40,197 nucleotides of DNA from Pseudarthrobacter sp. C4D7 (GTDB lineage Bacteria; Actinomycetota; Actinomycetes; Actinomycetales; Micrococcaceae): positions 1-40,197 of the forward strand of contig NZ_JABFMW010000033.1 of assembly GCF_013359725.1 (NCBI RefSeq), given 5' to 3'. Shown in pieces: positions 17,064-24,428 of the stretch; the first letter of the stretch is position 1, and each line of letters begins with the position of its first letter. A program made the position numbers and the translations under genes. Under the pieces are notes generated by a model that was given only the letters and a program-made list of their open reading frames with translations, was not told where the DNA came from and did not search any database.

Positions 17064-17447
17064 ATGGCTAGTCTTGGTGAACTGGAACGGGCAGTGATGG
17101 ACCTGCTCTGGGCGGGCCAGGAAGCGGCTACGGCCAATACCCTGCGGGACCAGCTGGCGCGTACGTCGGCAGCGCAGGGCGGAACAGGCCACGAGGGCAA
17201 GGAACTGGCCGTCACCACGGTACTTACCGTACTTTCCCGCCTGGAGAAGAAGGGCCTGGTTGAGCGCGAACGGGGAACCCGTCCGCACCGGTACCAGGCT
17301 GTGTCCAGCCGCGCAGACCACACCGCCGAACTTATGCATGAGGTCCTTGGGTCCGCCCCGGACCGCGAGGCCGTCCTGGCCCGCTTCATCGGTTCCGTCT
17401 CCGAAGGTGAAGCCGAGACGCTGCGCAAACTGCTGGGCCACCTCTAG
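17064..17447 (+). CDS. blaI: BlaI/MecI/CopY-family winged-helix repressor
   Basis: A 127-aa transcription repressor. The N-terminal winged helix starts ASLGELERAVMDLLW, with the recognition region in AVTTVLTVLSRLEKKGLVERERG, and a C-terminal helical dimerisation segment follows. Family members bind CTAC/TGTAG-type dyads as dimers and are inactivated by proteolysis when a BlaR1-type membrane protease is triggered. ATG 17064 follows AAAGGA at proper distance; the open frame above it (from 16995) is not family-like. The M56 protease gene begins 6 bp after the stop, and the two form an operon like Rv1846c-Rv1845c of Mycobacterium tuberculosis. There is no beta-lactamase nearby; the neighbour is cydABDC. 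An insert GTGHEGKELA in the wing region is slightly unusual. Confidence 0.92.
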   Translation: MASLGELERAVMDLLWAGQEAATANTLRDQLARTSAAQGGTGHEGKELAVTTVLTVLSRLEKKGLVERERGTRPHRYQAVSSRADHTAELMHEVLGSAPDREAVLARFIGSVSEGEAETLRKLLGHL

Positions 17448-17453
17448 CCCACC

Positions 17454-18446
17454 ATGTTCTGGGCCTCATACCTGCTGGCGGTCCTTGCAATAATGTTGGC
17501 CTGGCCGGTGCCGATCCTCCTGTCGCGGGCGCAGTGGCCGGCCAGGTCGCCATTCACGGCCATGCTGCTGTGGCAGGCGATCGCGCTCGCAGGCGGACTT
17601 TCCATGATCGGCGCCATGCTGGTCTACGGCCTGGAACCCGTTGGCGACAACCTCATTGCCGGGCTGCGGGCCCTGGCCGGCATGGTACTGTTCAACGCGC
17701 CCACCACAGCACTGGGGTTCTGGCACATCTTCGCGCTGTCCGCGGCCGCCCTGCTCACGGCCCACCTGGTGTTCACGCTGCTGCTGACGTACTACAAGAT
17801 CCAGCGGCAGCGGCACCGGCACCGCGAACTGCTCGCCCTCCTGGCCTCGCCGTCCGGCCAGGGCTCCGGAACACTCGTCATCAGCCACGACTCGCCCGTG
17901 GCGTATTGCCTCCCCGGCGGCGCACGCTCGGTGACCGTCCTGTCCGACGGACTGATGGCTGCCCTGGAACCGGCCGAACTGCGTGCCGTCCTGATCCATG
18001 AGAACGCCCACCTGAGCCAGCGCCACCACCTGCTGCTCTGGGCCTTCGCGGCCTGGCGGCAGGCCCTGCCCTGGCTTCCCACCACCCGGCTCGCCCAGGA
18101 GTCGGTGAATTCACTGATCGAGATGCTGGCCGACGACGTCGCCCTGCAGACCGAGAGCAAAGCGACACTGATCAAAGCCATCGCCATCGTGGCCAGCGGT
18201 TCCGGGACGGACGCCGGGGCAGGTGGCGTGCGGCCGTCCTCGCCCACCCTGGCCCTGTCCGGCCTCGAGTCGGCATCGGGCGGGCCGGGATCGGACGCCG
18301 TCCGTACCGCAGCCTCCCGGGTGAGCCGCCTCCTGACGCCCCAGCCGCCGCTTCCGGCCGCCGTCCGCAGCGCGGTCATGGCCGGCAGCGTCCTGCTGCT
18401 CGCACTGCCCACCGCTCTGCTGGTGGTTCCGGGCCTGCTCGGCTGA
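17454..18446 (+). CDS. M56-family membrane metallopeptidase (BlaR1-like)
   Basis: A 330-aa membrane protease with hydrophobic segments near residues 4-23, 36-60, 72-112 (two) and 305-328. The zinc motif is HENAH at 182-186 with a probable third ligand Glu223 in EMLAD. Unlike staphylococcal BlaR1 it has no penicillin-binding sensor domain, so the signal is not evident; short BlaR1-like proteins of this kind are known in actinobacteria. It probably cleaves or controls the co-transcribed BlaI repressor. The start is ATG 17454, 6 bp after blaI. The gene converges with parE 78 bp downstream. Confidence 0.88.
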   Translation: MFWASYLLAVLAIMLAWPVPILLSRAQWPARSPFTAMLLWQAIALAGGLSMIGAMLVYGLEPVGDNLIAGLRALAGMVLFNAPTTALGFWHIFALSAAALLTAHLVFTLLLTYYKIQRQRHRHRELLALLASPSGQGSGTLVISHDSPVAYCLPGGARSVTVLSDGLMAALEPAELRAVLIHENAHLSQRHHLLLWAFAAWRQALPWLPTTRLAQESVNSLIEMLADDVALQTESKATLIKAIAIVASGSGTDAGAGGVRPSSPTLALSGLESASGGPGSDAVRTAASRVSRLLTPQPPLPAAVRSAVMAGSVLLLALPTALLVVPGLLG

Positions 18447-18477
18447 CCTGCCGCCGTCGCGCCCTGTGTCCGTTGTT

Positions 18478-18508
18478 GGACCGCCGGAACGTCAATCCCG
18501 GGCGGTCC
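18478..18508. terminator. Hairpin between the M56 peptidase gene and parE
   Basis: Arms GGACCGCC and GGCGGTCC form an 8-bp stem around a 15-base loop, placed between the two converging stop codons. No T-run follows. It may serve both genes. Confidence 0.4.
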
Positions 18509-18524
18509 CGCACGTCCGGGCCTG

Positions 18525-20633
18525 TCAGGCGTCGATGCGTTCCCGGTCCAGGCTGGACGCGCCGGCGATAATGAAGTCCTTGCGGGGCGAAACGTCCGAG
18601 CCCATCAGGAGGTCGAAGATCTCTTCTGCCTGCTGCGCGTTTTCGATGCGTACCTTGCGGAGGGTGCGGTGCCGGGGATCCATGGTGGTCTCGGCCAGCT
18701 GCTCGGCGTCCATCTCCCCCAGGCCCTTGTAGCGCTGGATCGGTTCCTTGTACCGCTTGCCCTCCTTGGCCAGCCGGGCCAGGAGCACGTGCAGTTCGGC
18801 CTCGGAGTAGGTGTAGATCATCTCGTTGGCCTTTTGGCCGGCGTTAATGACCTCCACCCGGTGCAGCGGCGGAACCGCGGCAAAGACCCGTCCCTCGTCG
18901 ATCATGGGCCGCATGTAGCGGAAGAACAGGGTCAGCAGCAGCGTCCTGATGTGGGCGCCGTCCACGTCGGCGTCCGTCATGAGGATCACCTTGCCGTAGC
19001 GGGCGGCATTGATGTCGAAGCTGCGGCCGGACCCTGCACCCACCACCTGGATCAGGGCCGCACACTCGGCGTTCGACAGCATGTCCCCCACCGAGGCCTT
19101 CTGGACGTTGAGGATCTTGCCGCGGATGGGCAGCAGGGCCTGGAAGTCCGAGGAGCGGGCCAGCTTGGCCGTGCCCAGCGCGGAGTCACCTTCCACGATG
19201 AACAGCTCTGAACGTTCGACGTCGTCCGTCCGGCAGTCGGCCAGCTTGGTGGGCATCGAGGACGTTTCCAGGGCGTTTTTGCGCCGTTGGGTTTCCTTGT
19301 GGACCCGGGCCGAGATGCGGGACTTCATCTCGTTGACGATCTTTTCCAGCAACAGGGCCGACTGGGCCTTGTCGTTGCGGTTGCTGGAGGACAGCTTGGC
19401 GGAGATCTCGCGCTCCACCACCTTGGCGACGATGGCCCGGACGGCGCTGGTACCCAGGATTTCCTTGGTCTGGCCCTCGAACTGCGGTTCGGCGAGCCGG
19501 ACGGTCAGCACGGCGGTCAGGCCGGCAAAGATGTCGTCCTTTTCGATCTTGTCGTTGCCGGCCTTGAGCTTGCGGGCGTTGGCCTCCACGGCTTTGCGGA
19601 AAGTCTTGATCAGGGCTTGTTCGAACCCCGACTGGTGGGTACCGCCCTTGGGGGTGGCGATGATGTTCACGAAGCTGCGCACCGCGCTGTCGTAGCCGAT
19701 CCCCCAGCGGAGCGCCACGTCCACTTCGCAGTCGCGTTCCACCTCGGCCAGCTGGCTGTGGCCCCGTTCATCGATGACCGGGACGGTCTCCTTGAATTTC
19801 CCGGCGCCGTGCAGGCGCCAGACGTCGGTTACGGCCGGATCTGCAGCAAGGAACTCAACGAACTCGGAAATGCCGCCATCGTGGTGGAACACCTCTTCGT
19901 GTGGTCCTGCTTCGCCGGGGGTTCCGGGAACCCTGCGTTCGTCCCGCACGGTGAGCTTGAGGCCGGGGACCAGGAACGAGGTCTGGCGTGCACGGGCAAC
20001 CAGTTCGTCATAGGAAAACTTTGCATCGGGGGTGAAGATCTGCCGGTCAGCCCAGTAGCGGATCCTGGTGCCGGTGACACCGCGCTTGGCCTTGCCCACC
20101 ACGTCCAGGACGGAGTCGTTGACGAACGGCGTGAACGGCGCTGCCGGGTCCTGGCGGGAACCGGCGTCCTTGAAGCGTCCGGGTTCACCGCGACGGAAGG
20201 ACATCCGGTATGTCTTGCCGCCCCGGTCCACCTCGACGTCCAGCCTCGAGGACAGTGCGTTGACCACCGAGGCGCCCACGCCGTGCAGGCCGCCGGACGC
20301 CGTATAGGAGCCGCCGCCGAACTTTCCGCCGGCGTGGAGCTTGGTGAACACCACTTCGACGCCGGTAAGCCCGGTCTTGGGTTCCTTGTCGATGGGGATA
20401 CCGCGGCCGTCGTCGTGGATTTCCACGGAGTTGTCTGCGTGGAGGATGATGCGGATATCGTGGCCGAACCCGGCCAGGGCCTCGTCCACGGAGTTGTCGA
20501 TGATTTCCCAGAGGCAATGCATGAGGCCGCGCGAGTCGGTTGAACCGATGTACATGCCCGGGCGTTTGCGGACAGCTTCCAGGCCTTCCAGGACGGAAAG
20601 GTGGCGGGCGGTGTACTCAGAGCTTGGTGCCAC
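18525..20633 (-). CDS. parE: DNA topoisomerase IV subunit B
   Basis: ATPase subunit of topoisomerase IV, 702 aa. The GHKL ATP site is visible in EIIDNSVDEA, DDGRGIPID and GLHGVGASVVNALS. A transducer domain follows, then the TOPRIM domain with LFIVEGDSALG and DADVDGAHIRTLLLTLFFRYMRP, and the C-terminal segment QRYKGLGEMD. No GyrB-type long insertion is present. The start is GTG 20633, giving VAPSSEYTARHLSVLEGLEAV; AAGGAG lies about ten bases upstream. It partners ParC encoded at 5714-8248, about 10 kb away on the other strand, with the ABC and cytochrome bd genes between them. The gene is divergent from the DUF7455 gene. Confidence 0.94.
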   Translation of the reverse strand: MAPSSEYTARHLSVLEGLEAVRKRPGMYIGSTDSRGLMHCLWEIIDNSVDEALAGFGHDIRIILHADNSVEIHDDGRGIPIDKEPKTGLTGVEVVFTKLHAGGKFGGGSYTASGGLHGVGASVVNALSSRLDVEVDRGGKTYRMSFRRGEPGRFKDAGSRQDPAAPFTPFVNDSVLDVVGKAKRGVTGTRIRYWADRQIFTPDAKFSYDELVARARQTSFLVPGLKLTVRDERRVPGTPGEAGPHEEVFHHDGGISEFVEFLAADPAVTDVWRLHGAGKFKETVPVIDERGHSQLAEVERDCEVDVALRWGIGYDSAVRSFVNIIATPKGGTHQSGFEQALIKTFRKAVEANARKLKAGNDKIEKDDIFAGLTAVLTVRLAEPQFEGQTKEILGTSAVRAIVAKVVEREISAKLSSSNRNDKAQSALLLEKIVNEMKSRISARVHKETQRRKNALETSSMPTKLADCRTDDVERSELFIVEGDSALGTAKLARSSDFQALLPIRGKILNVQKASVGDMLSNAECAALIQVVGAGSGRSFDINAARYGKVILMTDADVDGAHIRTLLLTLFFRYMRPMIDEGRVFAAVPPLHRVEVINAGQKANEMIYTYSEAELHVLLARLAKEGKRYKEPIQRYKGLGEMDAEQLAETTMDPRHRTLRKVRIENAQQAEEIFDLLMGSDVSPRKDFIIAGASSLDRERIDA

Positions 20634-20855
20634 TGGTGATGAACTCCTTCAGGGACGAGGACGCGGCGCTGGGACCGCATCTTCCAGAGTAGTCGGCGAC
20701 GGCGGCCACAGCCGCCTGCCACACGCGCCGGCCGGTGTGCGGCACGCCACGGGCCCTGGTGACGGGCGGAACTGGACAGTTCTTGACCGAACCTTGCGGA
20801 TACGCGCACAGCGAACTTGCCCCATCCTTGCGATGGTTTGGATACGAATGCTGGT

Positions 20856-20861
20856 TATATA
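20856..20861 (+). promoter_or_regulatory. Possible -10 element TATATA of the DUF7455 gene
   Basis: An AT-rich TTATATA stretch stands out in the high-GC 256-bp space between parE and the DUF7455 gene. No good -35 is found at 16-19 bp, so it may depend on an activator or an extended -10. Confidence 0.4.
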
Positions 20862-20889
20862 GATGTACTGATCTACTAAGGAGGCCGAT

Positions 20890-21111
20890 ATGACAACAGC
20901 AGTGGCAGACCGCACGCTTAATGCACTTGACCGGTGCGACCGTTGCGGAGCTCAGGCATATGTCCGGGTTGTACTCGAGTCCTCCGGCGGTGAGCTGCTG
21001 TTCTGCGGCCACCACGCCCGTGCAGTCGAGGCAACGCTCAAGCCGTTGAGCTCCGACTGGCACGACGAGACGGGAAAGCTTCACGAGAAAGCTGCCGTCG
21101 AGATCGACTAG
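20890..21111 (+). CDS. Small zinc-ribbon protein, DUF7455
   Basis: A 73-aa protein with CDRCG near residue 17 and FCGHHA near residue 38, giving a four-ligand C-x2-C ... C-x2-H site typical of a small zinc ribbon. It is a conserved actinobacterial neighbour of the principal sigma factor and topoisomerase IV genes; its function is unknown. The ribosome site AAGGAGG is near-perfect, 6 bases before ATG 20890, suggesting strong expression. A -10-like TATATA (20856-20861) lies 34 bases upstream without a clear -35. A strong hairpin terminator follows the gene. Confidence 0.88.
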   Translation: MTTAVADRTLNALDRCDRCGAQAYVRVVLESSGGELLFCGHHARAVEATLKPLSSDWHDETGKLHEKAAVEID

Positions 21112-21134
21112 ATGAGGCATCGGTAACAACGAAC

Positions 21135-21170
21135 CCTGCGGGACCCTTCCACACGGAAGGGTCCCGCAGG
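21135..21170. terminator. Strong hairpin terminator after the DUF7455 gene
   Basis: Perfect 16-bp stem CCTGCGGGACCCTTCC / GGAAGGGTCCCGCAGG with loop ACAC, 23 bases after the stop, followed by CGTTT. The T-run is short, as is usual in high-GC actinobacteria. Confidence 0.8.
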
Positions 21171-21295
21171 CGTTTAAGCGCATGCTCCAGGCCCACGCAT
21201 CTGGCGTAACTGCAACGTCCGGAGCCTCCCAGGCCGGCAGCAGTGCCCGCAGCCGGAACCGCTGCCGGAAGACTGCCGGCGGCCAGACATGGAAA

Positions 21296-21338
21296 GGGGC
21301 CGCCGCGGACCACCTTCCGGTGGGTCCGTGACGGCCCC
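21296..21338 (-). terminator. Hairpin terminator of sigA
   Basis: A near-perfect inverted repeat of about 19 bp around a TTCC/GGAA loop (GGGGCCG ... CGGCCCC arms), 17 bases beyond the sigA stop on the minus strand, followed there by TTTCC. Confidence 0.65.
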
Positions 21339-21355
21339 TGGCCATTGCTGACGGT

Positions 21356-22666
21356 TTAGTCGAGGTAGTCCCGCAGCACCTGCGACCTGGAGGGGTGGCG
21401 GAGCTTGGACATGGTCTTCGATTCGATCTGGCGGATCCGCTCGCGGGTCACGCCGTAGACCTTTCCGATTTCGTCTAAAGTCTTCGGCTGGCCGTCGGTG
21501 AGGCCGAACCGCATGGCGACGACGCCTGCTTCGCGCTCGGAGAGCGTGTCCAGGACTGAGTGCAGCTGTTCCTGGAGGAGCGTGAAGCTCACGGCGTCAG
21601 CCGGAACCACGGCCTCGGAGTCCTCGATGAGGTCGCCGAACTCGGAATCGCCGTCCTCGCCCAGGGGGGTGTGCAGCGAGATGGGTTCGCGGCCGTACTT
21701 CTGGACTTCGACGACCTTTTCAGGGGTCATGTCCAGCTCCAGTGCCAATTCCTCGGGCGTGGGTTCGCGGCCCAGGTCCTGCAGCATCTGGCGCTGGACG
21801 CGTGCCAGCTTGTTGATGACCTCCACCATGTGTACCGGGATACGGATGGTGCGGGCCTGGTCGGCCATGGCGCGGGTGATGGCCTGGCGGATCCACCAGG
21901 TGGCGTAGGTGGAGAACTTGAAGCCCTTGGTGTAGTCGAACTTCTCCACAGCGCGGATCAGGCCCAGGTTGCCTTCCTGGATGAGGTCCAGGAAGAGCAT
22001 GCCGCGGCCGGTGTAGCGCTTGGCCAGCGAGACCACCAGGCGCAGGTTGGCCTCCAGCAGGTGGTTCTTGGCGCGCTTGCCGTCATGGATGATGAACTCA
22101 AGTTCCCGCTTGTACTTCGGGTCCATGGAGCCGTCGTCGGCGGCGATCTTTTCCTCGGCAAACAGCCCGGCTTCGATCCGCAGCGCAAGGTCCACTTCCT
22201 GCTCCGCGTTGAGCAGTGCCACCTTGCCGATCTGCTTCAGGTAATCCTTGACGGGGTCGGCCGTGGCGCCTGCGGACATGACCTGCTGCACAGGGGCGTC
22301 ATCGTCGTCTGCGTCGGAGTAGACGAAGCCCTTGCCGCTGCCGGCAGCACCCTTGACGGGTTCAGCGTCAGCGTCCTCAACGGCTTCGGCACCTTCGAGG
22401 ACGATGTCGTCAAGGTCTTCCTCGACCTCTTCGACCTCGTCCGGGTCGTCACCGGCGGACTTTCCAGCGGCCGCTGCTGCAGCCTTGGCACCGGGTTTGG
22501 GCCCACGCTTCTTGGGCTCGCGCTTGCCGTCCGCTGCAGCCTCGCCGGCCGAAGCCTTGTTGGCAGCCCTCGTAGCTGCCCGCTTGGCATTGGTCGCAGC
22601 CTGCTCCTCCTCAGGGGACAAGACGTCCTGGGCGGCGGAATCCTTCTTCGTGGAAGACGGGGTCAC
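21356..22666 (-). CDS. sigA: Principal (housekeeping) RNA polymerase sigma factor
   Basis: A 436-aa primary sigma-70 factor (RpoD/HrdB/SigA). After an Ala/Lys-rich and then acidic N-terminal extension (about residues 1-110; EVEEVEEDLDD) come region 1.2 (DPVKDYLKQIGKVALLNAEQE), region 2 (FSTYATWWIRQAITRAMADQ), region 3 (PTPEELALELDMTPEKV) and region 4 with the helix-turn-helix TLDEIGKVYGVTRERIRQIE. GTG 22666 is preceded by AGAAAGG and gives a family-like start (VTPSSTKKDSAAQDVLSPEE); the frame above is not conserved in character. It lies near parE and DUF7455, an order I remember from the Streptomyces hrdB region. The upstream region holds candidate housekeeping and sigma-R-type promoters. Confidence 0.96.
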   Translation of the reverse strand: MTPSSTKKDSAAQDVLSPEEEQAATNAKRAATRAANKASAGEAAADGKREPKKRGPKPGAKAAAAAAGKSAGDDPDEVEEVEEDLDDIVLEGAEAVEDADAEPVKGAAGSGKGFVYSDADDDDAPVQQVMSAGATADPVKDYLKQIGKVALLNAEQEVDLALRIEAGLFAEEKIAADDGSMDPKYKRELEFIIHDGKRAKNHLLEANLRLVVSLAKRYTGRGMLFLDLIQEGNLGLIRAVEKFDYTKGFKFSTYATWWIRQAITRAMADQARTIRIPVHMVEVINKLARVQRQMLQDLGREPTPEELALELDMTPEKVVEVQKYGREPISLHTPLGEDGDSEFGDLIEDSEAVVPADAVSFTLLQEQLHSVLDTLSEREAGVVAMRFGLTDGQPKTLDEIGKVYGVTRERIRQIESKTMSKLRHPSRSQVLRDYLD

Positions 22667-22701
22667 AGAAAACCTTTCTAGCGGTGGTCTGTGGAATCGC
22701 C

Positions 22702-22731
22702 ATACGGGCAACACCACTATGACCCTGTCAA
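22702..22731 (-). promoter_or_regulatory. Candidate sigA promoter with consensus -35 TTGACA
   Basis: On the minus strand TTGACA (22731-22726) is followed after 18 bp by CCGTAT (22707-22702), a weak -10. The leader to GTG 22666 would be about 30 bases and contains AGAAAGG. Confidence 0.4.
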
Positions 22732-22781
22732 GTCCGTGATGAAAACCACGCGCCACCACGGCCGGCAGAGTCACTTAAGAC

Positions 22782-22808
22782 AACTCCCGGGGCGGCTGCA
22801 ATGTTCCC
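22782..22808 (-). promoter_or_regulatory. Candidate sigma-R/SigH-type promoter upstream of sigA
   Basis: On the minus strand GGGAAC (22808-22803), an 18-bp spacer and GTT (22784-22782) match the GGAA-N18/19-GTT layout of the thiol-oxidative-stress sigma factor. The Streptomyces hrdB gene is known to have a sigma-R promoter. Confidence 0.4.
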
Positions 22809-22991
22809 TTGCGGGGACGCTTACAGGCACTCGGTACACGGACCCAACCGGGTCTCGACATCCATTGTCTCACGTTTTGCCCGGATCCGGCCTCCCCCGC
22901 CGCTCCCGGGCTCCTCCGACCCTGCACGGCCCACCACAGCCGGGGGTGCCCGCCCGGCCTCCCCCGCGCCTGCATCCACGGACAGGATGCC

Positions 22992-24317
22992 CTACCCGCC
23001 GGCCTCCCCACCGCAACCTTCCGCCCGGAATTTTTGCCAGGCTGCGTTCTTCCGCACCGCCCACCCGCAGAGCGTTCCCGCACCCACGAGGTCCAGCAGA
23101 AGTTCGGCGAGCCGGTAGCCAGGCTCGAGTTCCAGGGCCCGGCCCAGATAGGCCGCCGCATACGATCCGCGCCCGCGGCACCAGGACACCCAACCCTGAA
23201 GGGTCAGCGCCGCAGCTGCCGCCCGGCCGCCGGTCACGGCGAGTCGCCCCAGGACCCGGTCCAGCGCGTCCAGGCCTTCCCAATCGGGAACTTCGGGAGC
23301 TGCGCCCATCAGGACCTCGCCGTAGCCGGCAATCCGGGCTCCGGATGCGCCACCGGTTCCGGCCACCAGGCGCACCTGCCGCCGGCGTTCCCCGGCCGTC
23401 CCCTCCGGATCAACCGGCATCCCGGGCCTTCGCCGCCGGCCGCCGGGCGGGTTTGCCGGCGGTGGAGGCTGCAGCGGCACCACCGGGGCTTCGCCGCCGC
23501 CCACGCCCGTGGCCCGGAGAAGTCCGAAGTGGTCGGCTCCGGCCTCGGCAACGTTCCTGCCGGCGGCTGCCATGACCAGCAGGGCGTCGCGCCAGGTGGG
23601 ACAAAGCAGCGTGGCACGGAGGAAGGCGTCGCGGTCCACGTCGGGGACCCAGGGTTCTGAAGCGTGCCGTGCCAGCACATGTTCCCAGAAGTCCAGCACG
23701 GCATTGAACTGCGCCCTGCATCCGGTGCGCCCGGCAAGCGCTTCCTCCCAGCCGGCCTGCGCGTCAAGGACGGCGGCAAGATGCAGGGCGGGGACCGCCG
23801 TCGCCGGTCCGAATGCCGCCGTGGGGGCCGGGCCAACACTGCTGCCCCGGTACACCATCTCCGTGCTGAGCATGCTGTCCCTGATCTGCTGGACGGGCCG
23901 GCCCGGACGCGGGCAGCACACCGGATCGGCGCACGTTGCGTCCCGCCAGTATTCATCGCCCACGAACCACGCGTCGCGGACGGGCATACCGCCCTGGGCC
24001 AATGCTGATGAGACCGCGGAGACCAGATGCTCGTAGGCAGAGGGCGGAGCCAGGTCGGCATCGGTGGTGAACACCGCGAGGAGCGAGCCGTCAGCGTTGG
24101 CGTCCGACTCCAGGTAGCGGCGGACGATGCCGGCAAACACGTGGGGGTTGGCCGTGCTGTCCCGTGCCGGCAGGTCGAGCCGAAGCGTAGCCCCAAGCCG
24201 TGTGCCGTGCAGCGTCATGGCCACCAGGCTGGATGCGGGCCAGTACCCCAGCGAGTGTGGAATGAAGCCGAGAATGTCTTCCGGTCCGCGGACTGTCAAT
24301 CGATCTGAAGCTGTCAT
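22992..24317 (-). CDS. DUF4192 family protein
   Basis: A 441-aa actinobacterial protein of unknown function. The N-terminus (LTVRGPEDILGFIPHSLGYWPASSLVAM) is the hallmark of DUF4192. It contains a Cys-rich patch CADPVCCPRPGRP (about residues 150-165) that could bind metal. From about 320 to the end it is Ala/Gly-rich with a helical repeat-like segment (AAAALTLQGWVSWCRGRGSYAAAYLGRALELEPGYRLA, split by the reader as TPR-like). ATG 24317 matches the family start; AAAGCT-N6-ATG could be a leaderless signal, or GGAG close to the start a ribosome site. It lies upstream of sigA on the same strand and 111 bp below the MFS gene. Confidence 0.85.
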   Translation of the reverse strand: MTASDRLTVRGPEDILGFIPHSLGYWPASSLVAMTLHGTRLGATLRLDLPARDSTANPHVFAGIVRRYLESDANADGSLLAVFTTDADLAPPSAYEHLVSAVSSALAQGGMPVRDAWFVGDEYWRDATCADPVCCPRPGRPVQQIRDSMLSTEMVYRGSSVGPAPTAAFGPATAVPALHLAAVLDAQAGWEEALAGRTGCRAQFNAVLDFWEHVLARHASEPWVPDVDRDAFLRATLLCPTWRDALLVMAAAGRNVAEAGADHFGLLRATGVGGGEAPVVPLQPPPPANPPGGRRRRPGMPVDPEGTAGERRRQVRLVAGTGGASGARIAGYGEVLMGAAPEVPDWEGLDALDRVLGRLAVTGGRAAAAALTLQGWVSWCRGRGSYAAAYLGRALELEPGYRLAELLLDLVGAGTLCGWAVRKNAAWQKFRAEGCGGEAGG

Positions 24318-24428
24318 GGCTCCAGCTTTCGTCCGGAAGCGTCCGTGCAGAAGGGGAGCCACCGCGTAAGTGGAAAAGTCCGCCGGCGGAGCGCCGGGAC
24401 CGCCGCGGCGGCGGCTGTGCAGGAGGAG

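Larger units (their letters stand above)
22667..22991. other. 325-bp intergenic region between DUF4192 and sigA
   Basis: The longest gene-free stretch. It holds the sigA ribosome site (AGAAAGG), the two candidate sigA promoters listed separately and, near the DUF4192 end (22880-22980), a C-rich tract with no recognisable site. Frames crossing it are shadows with Pro/Arg/Ser composition. I see no RNA gene. Confidence 0.6.

Noticed and set aside
19287..20543. A 418-codon plus-strand frame antisense to parE
   Set aside because: Shadow of a strongly conserved gene, with no own motifs.
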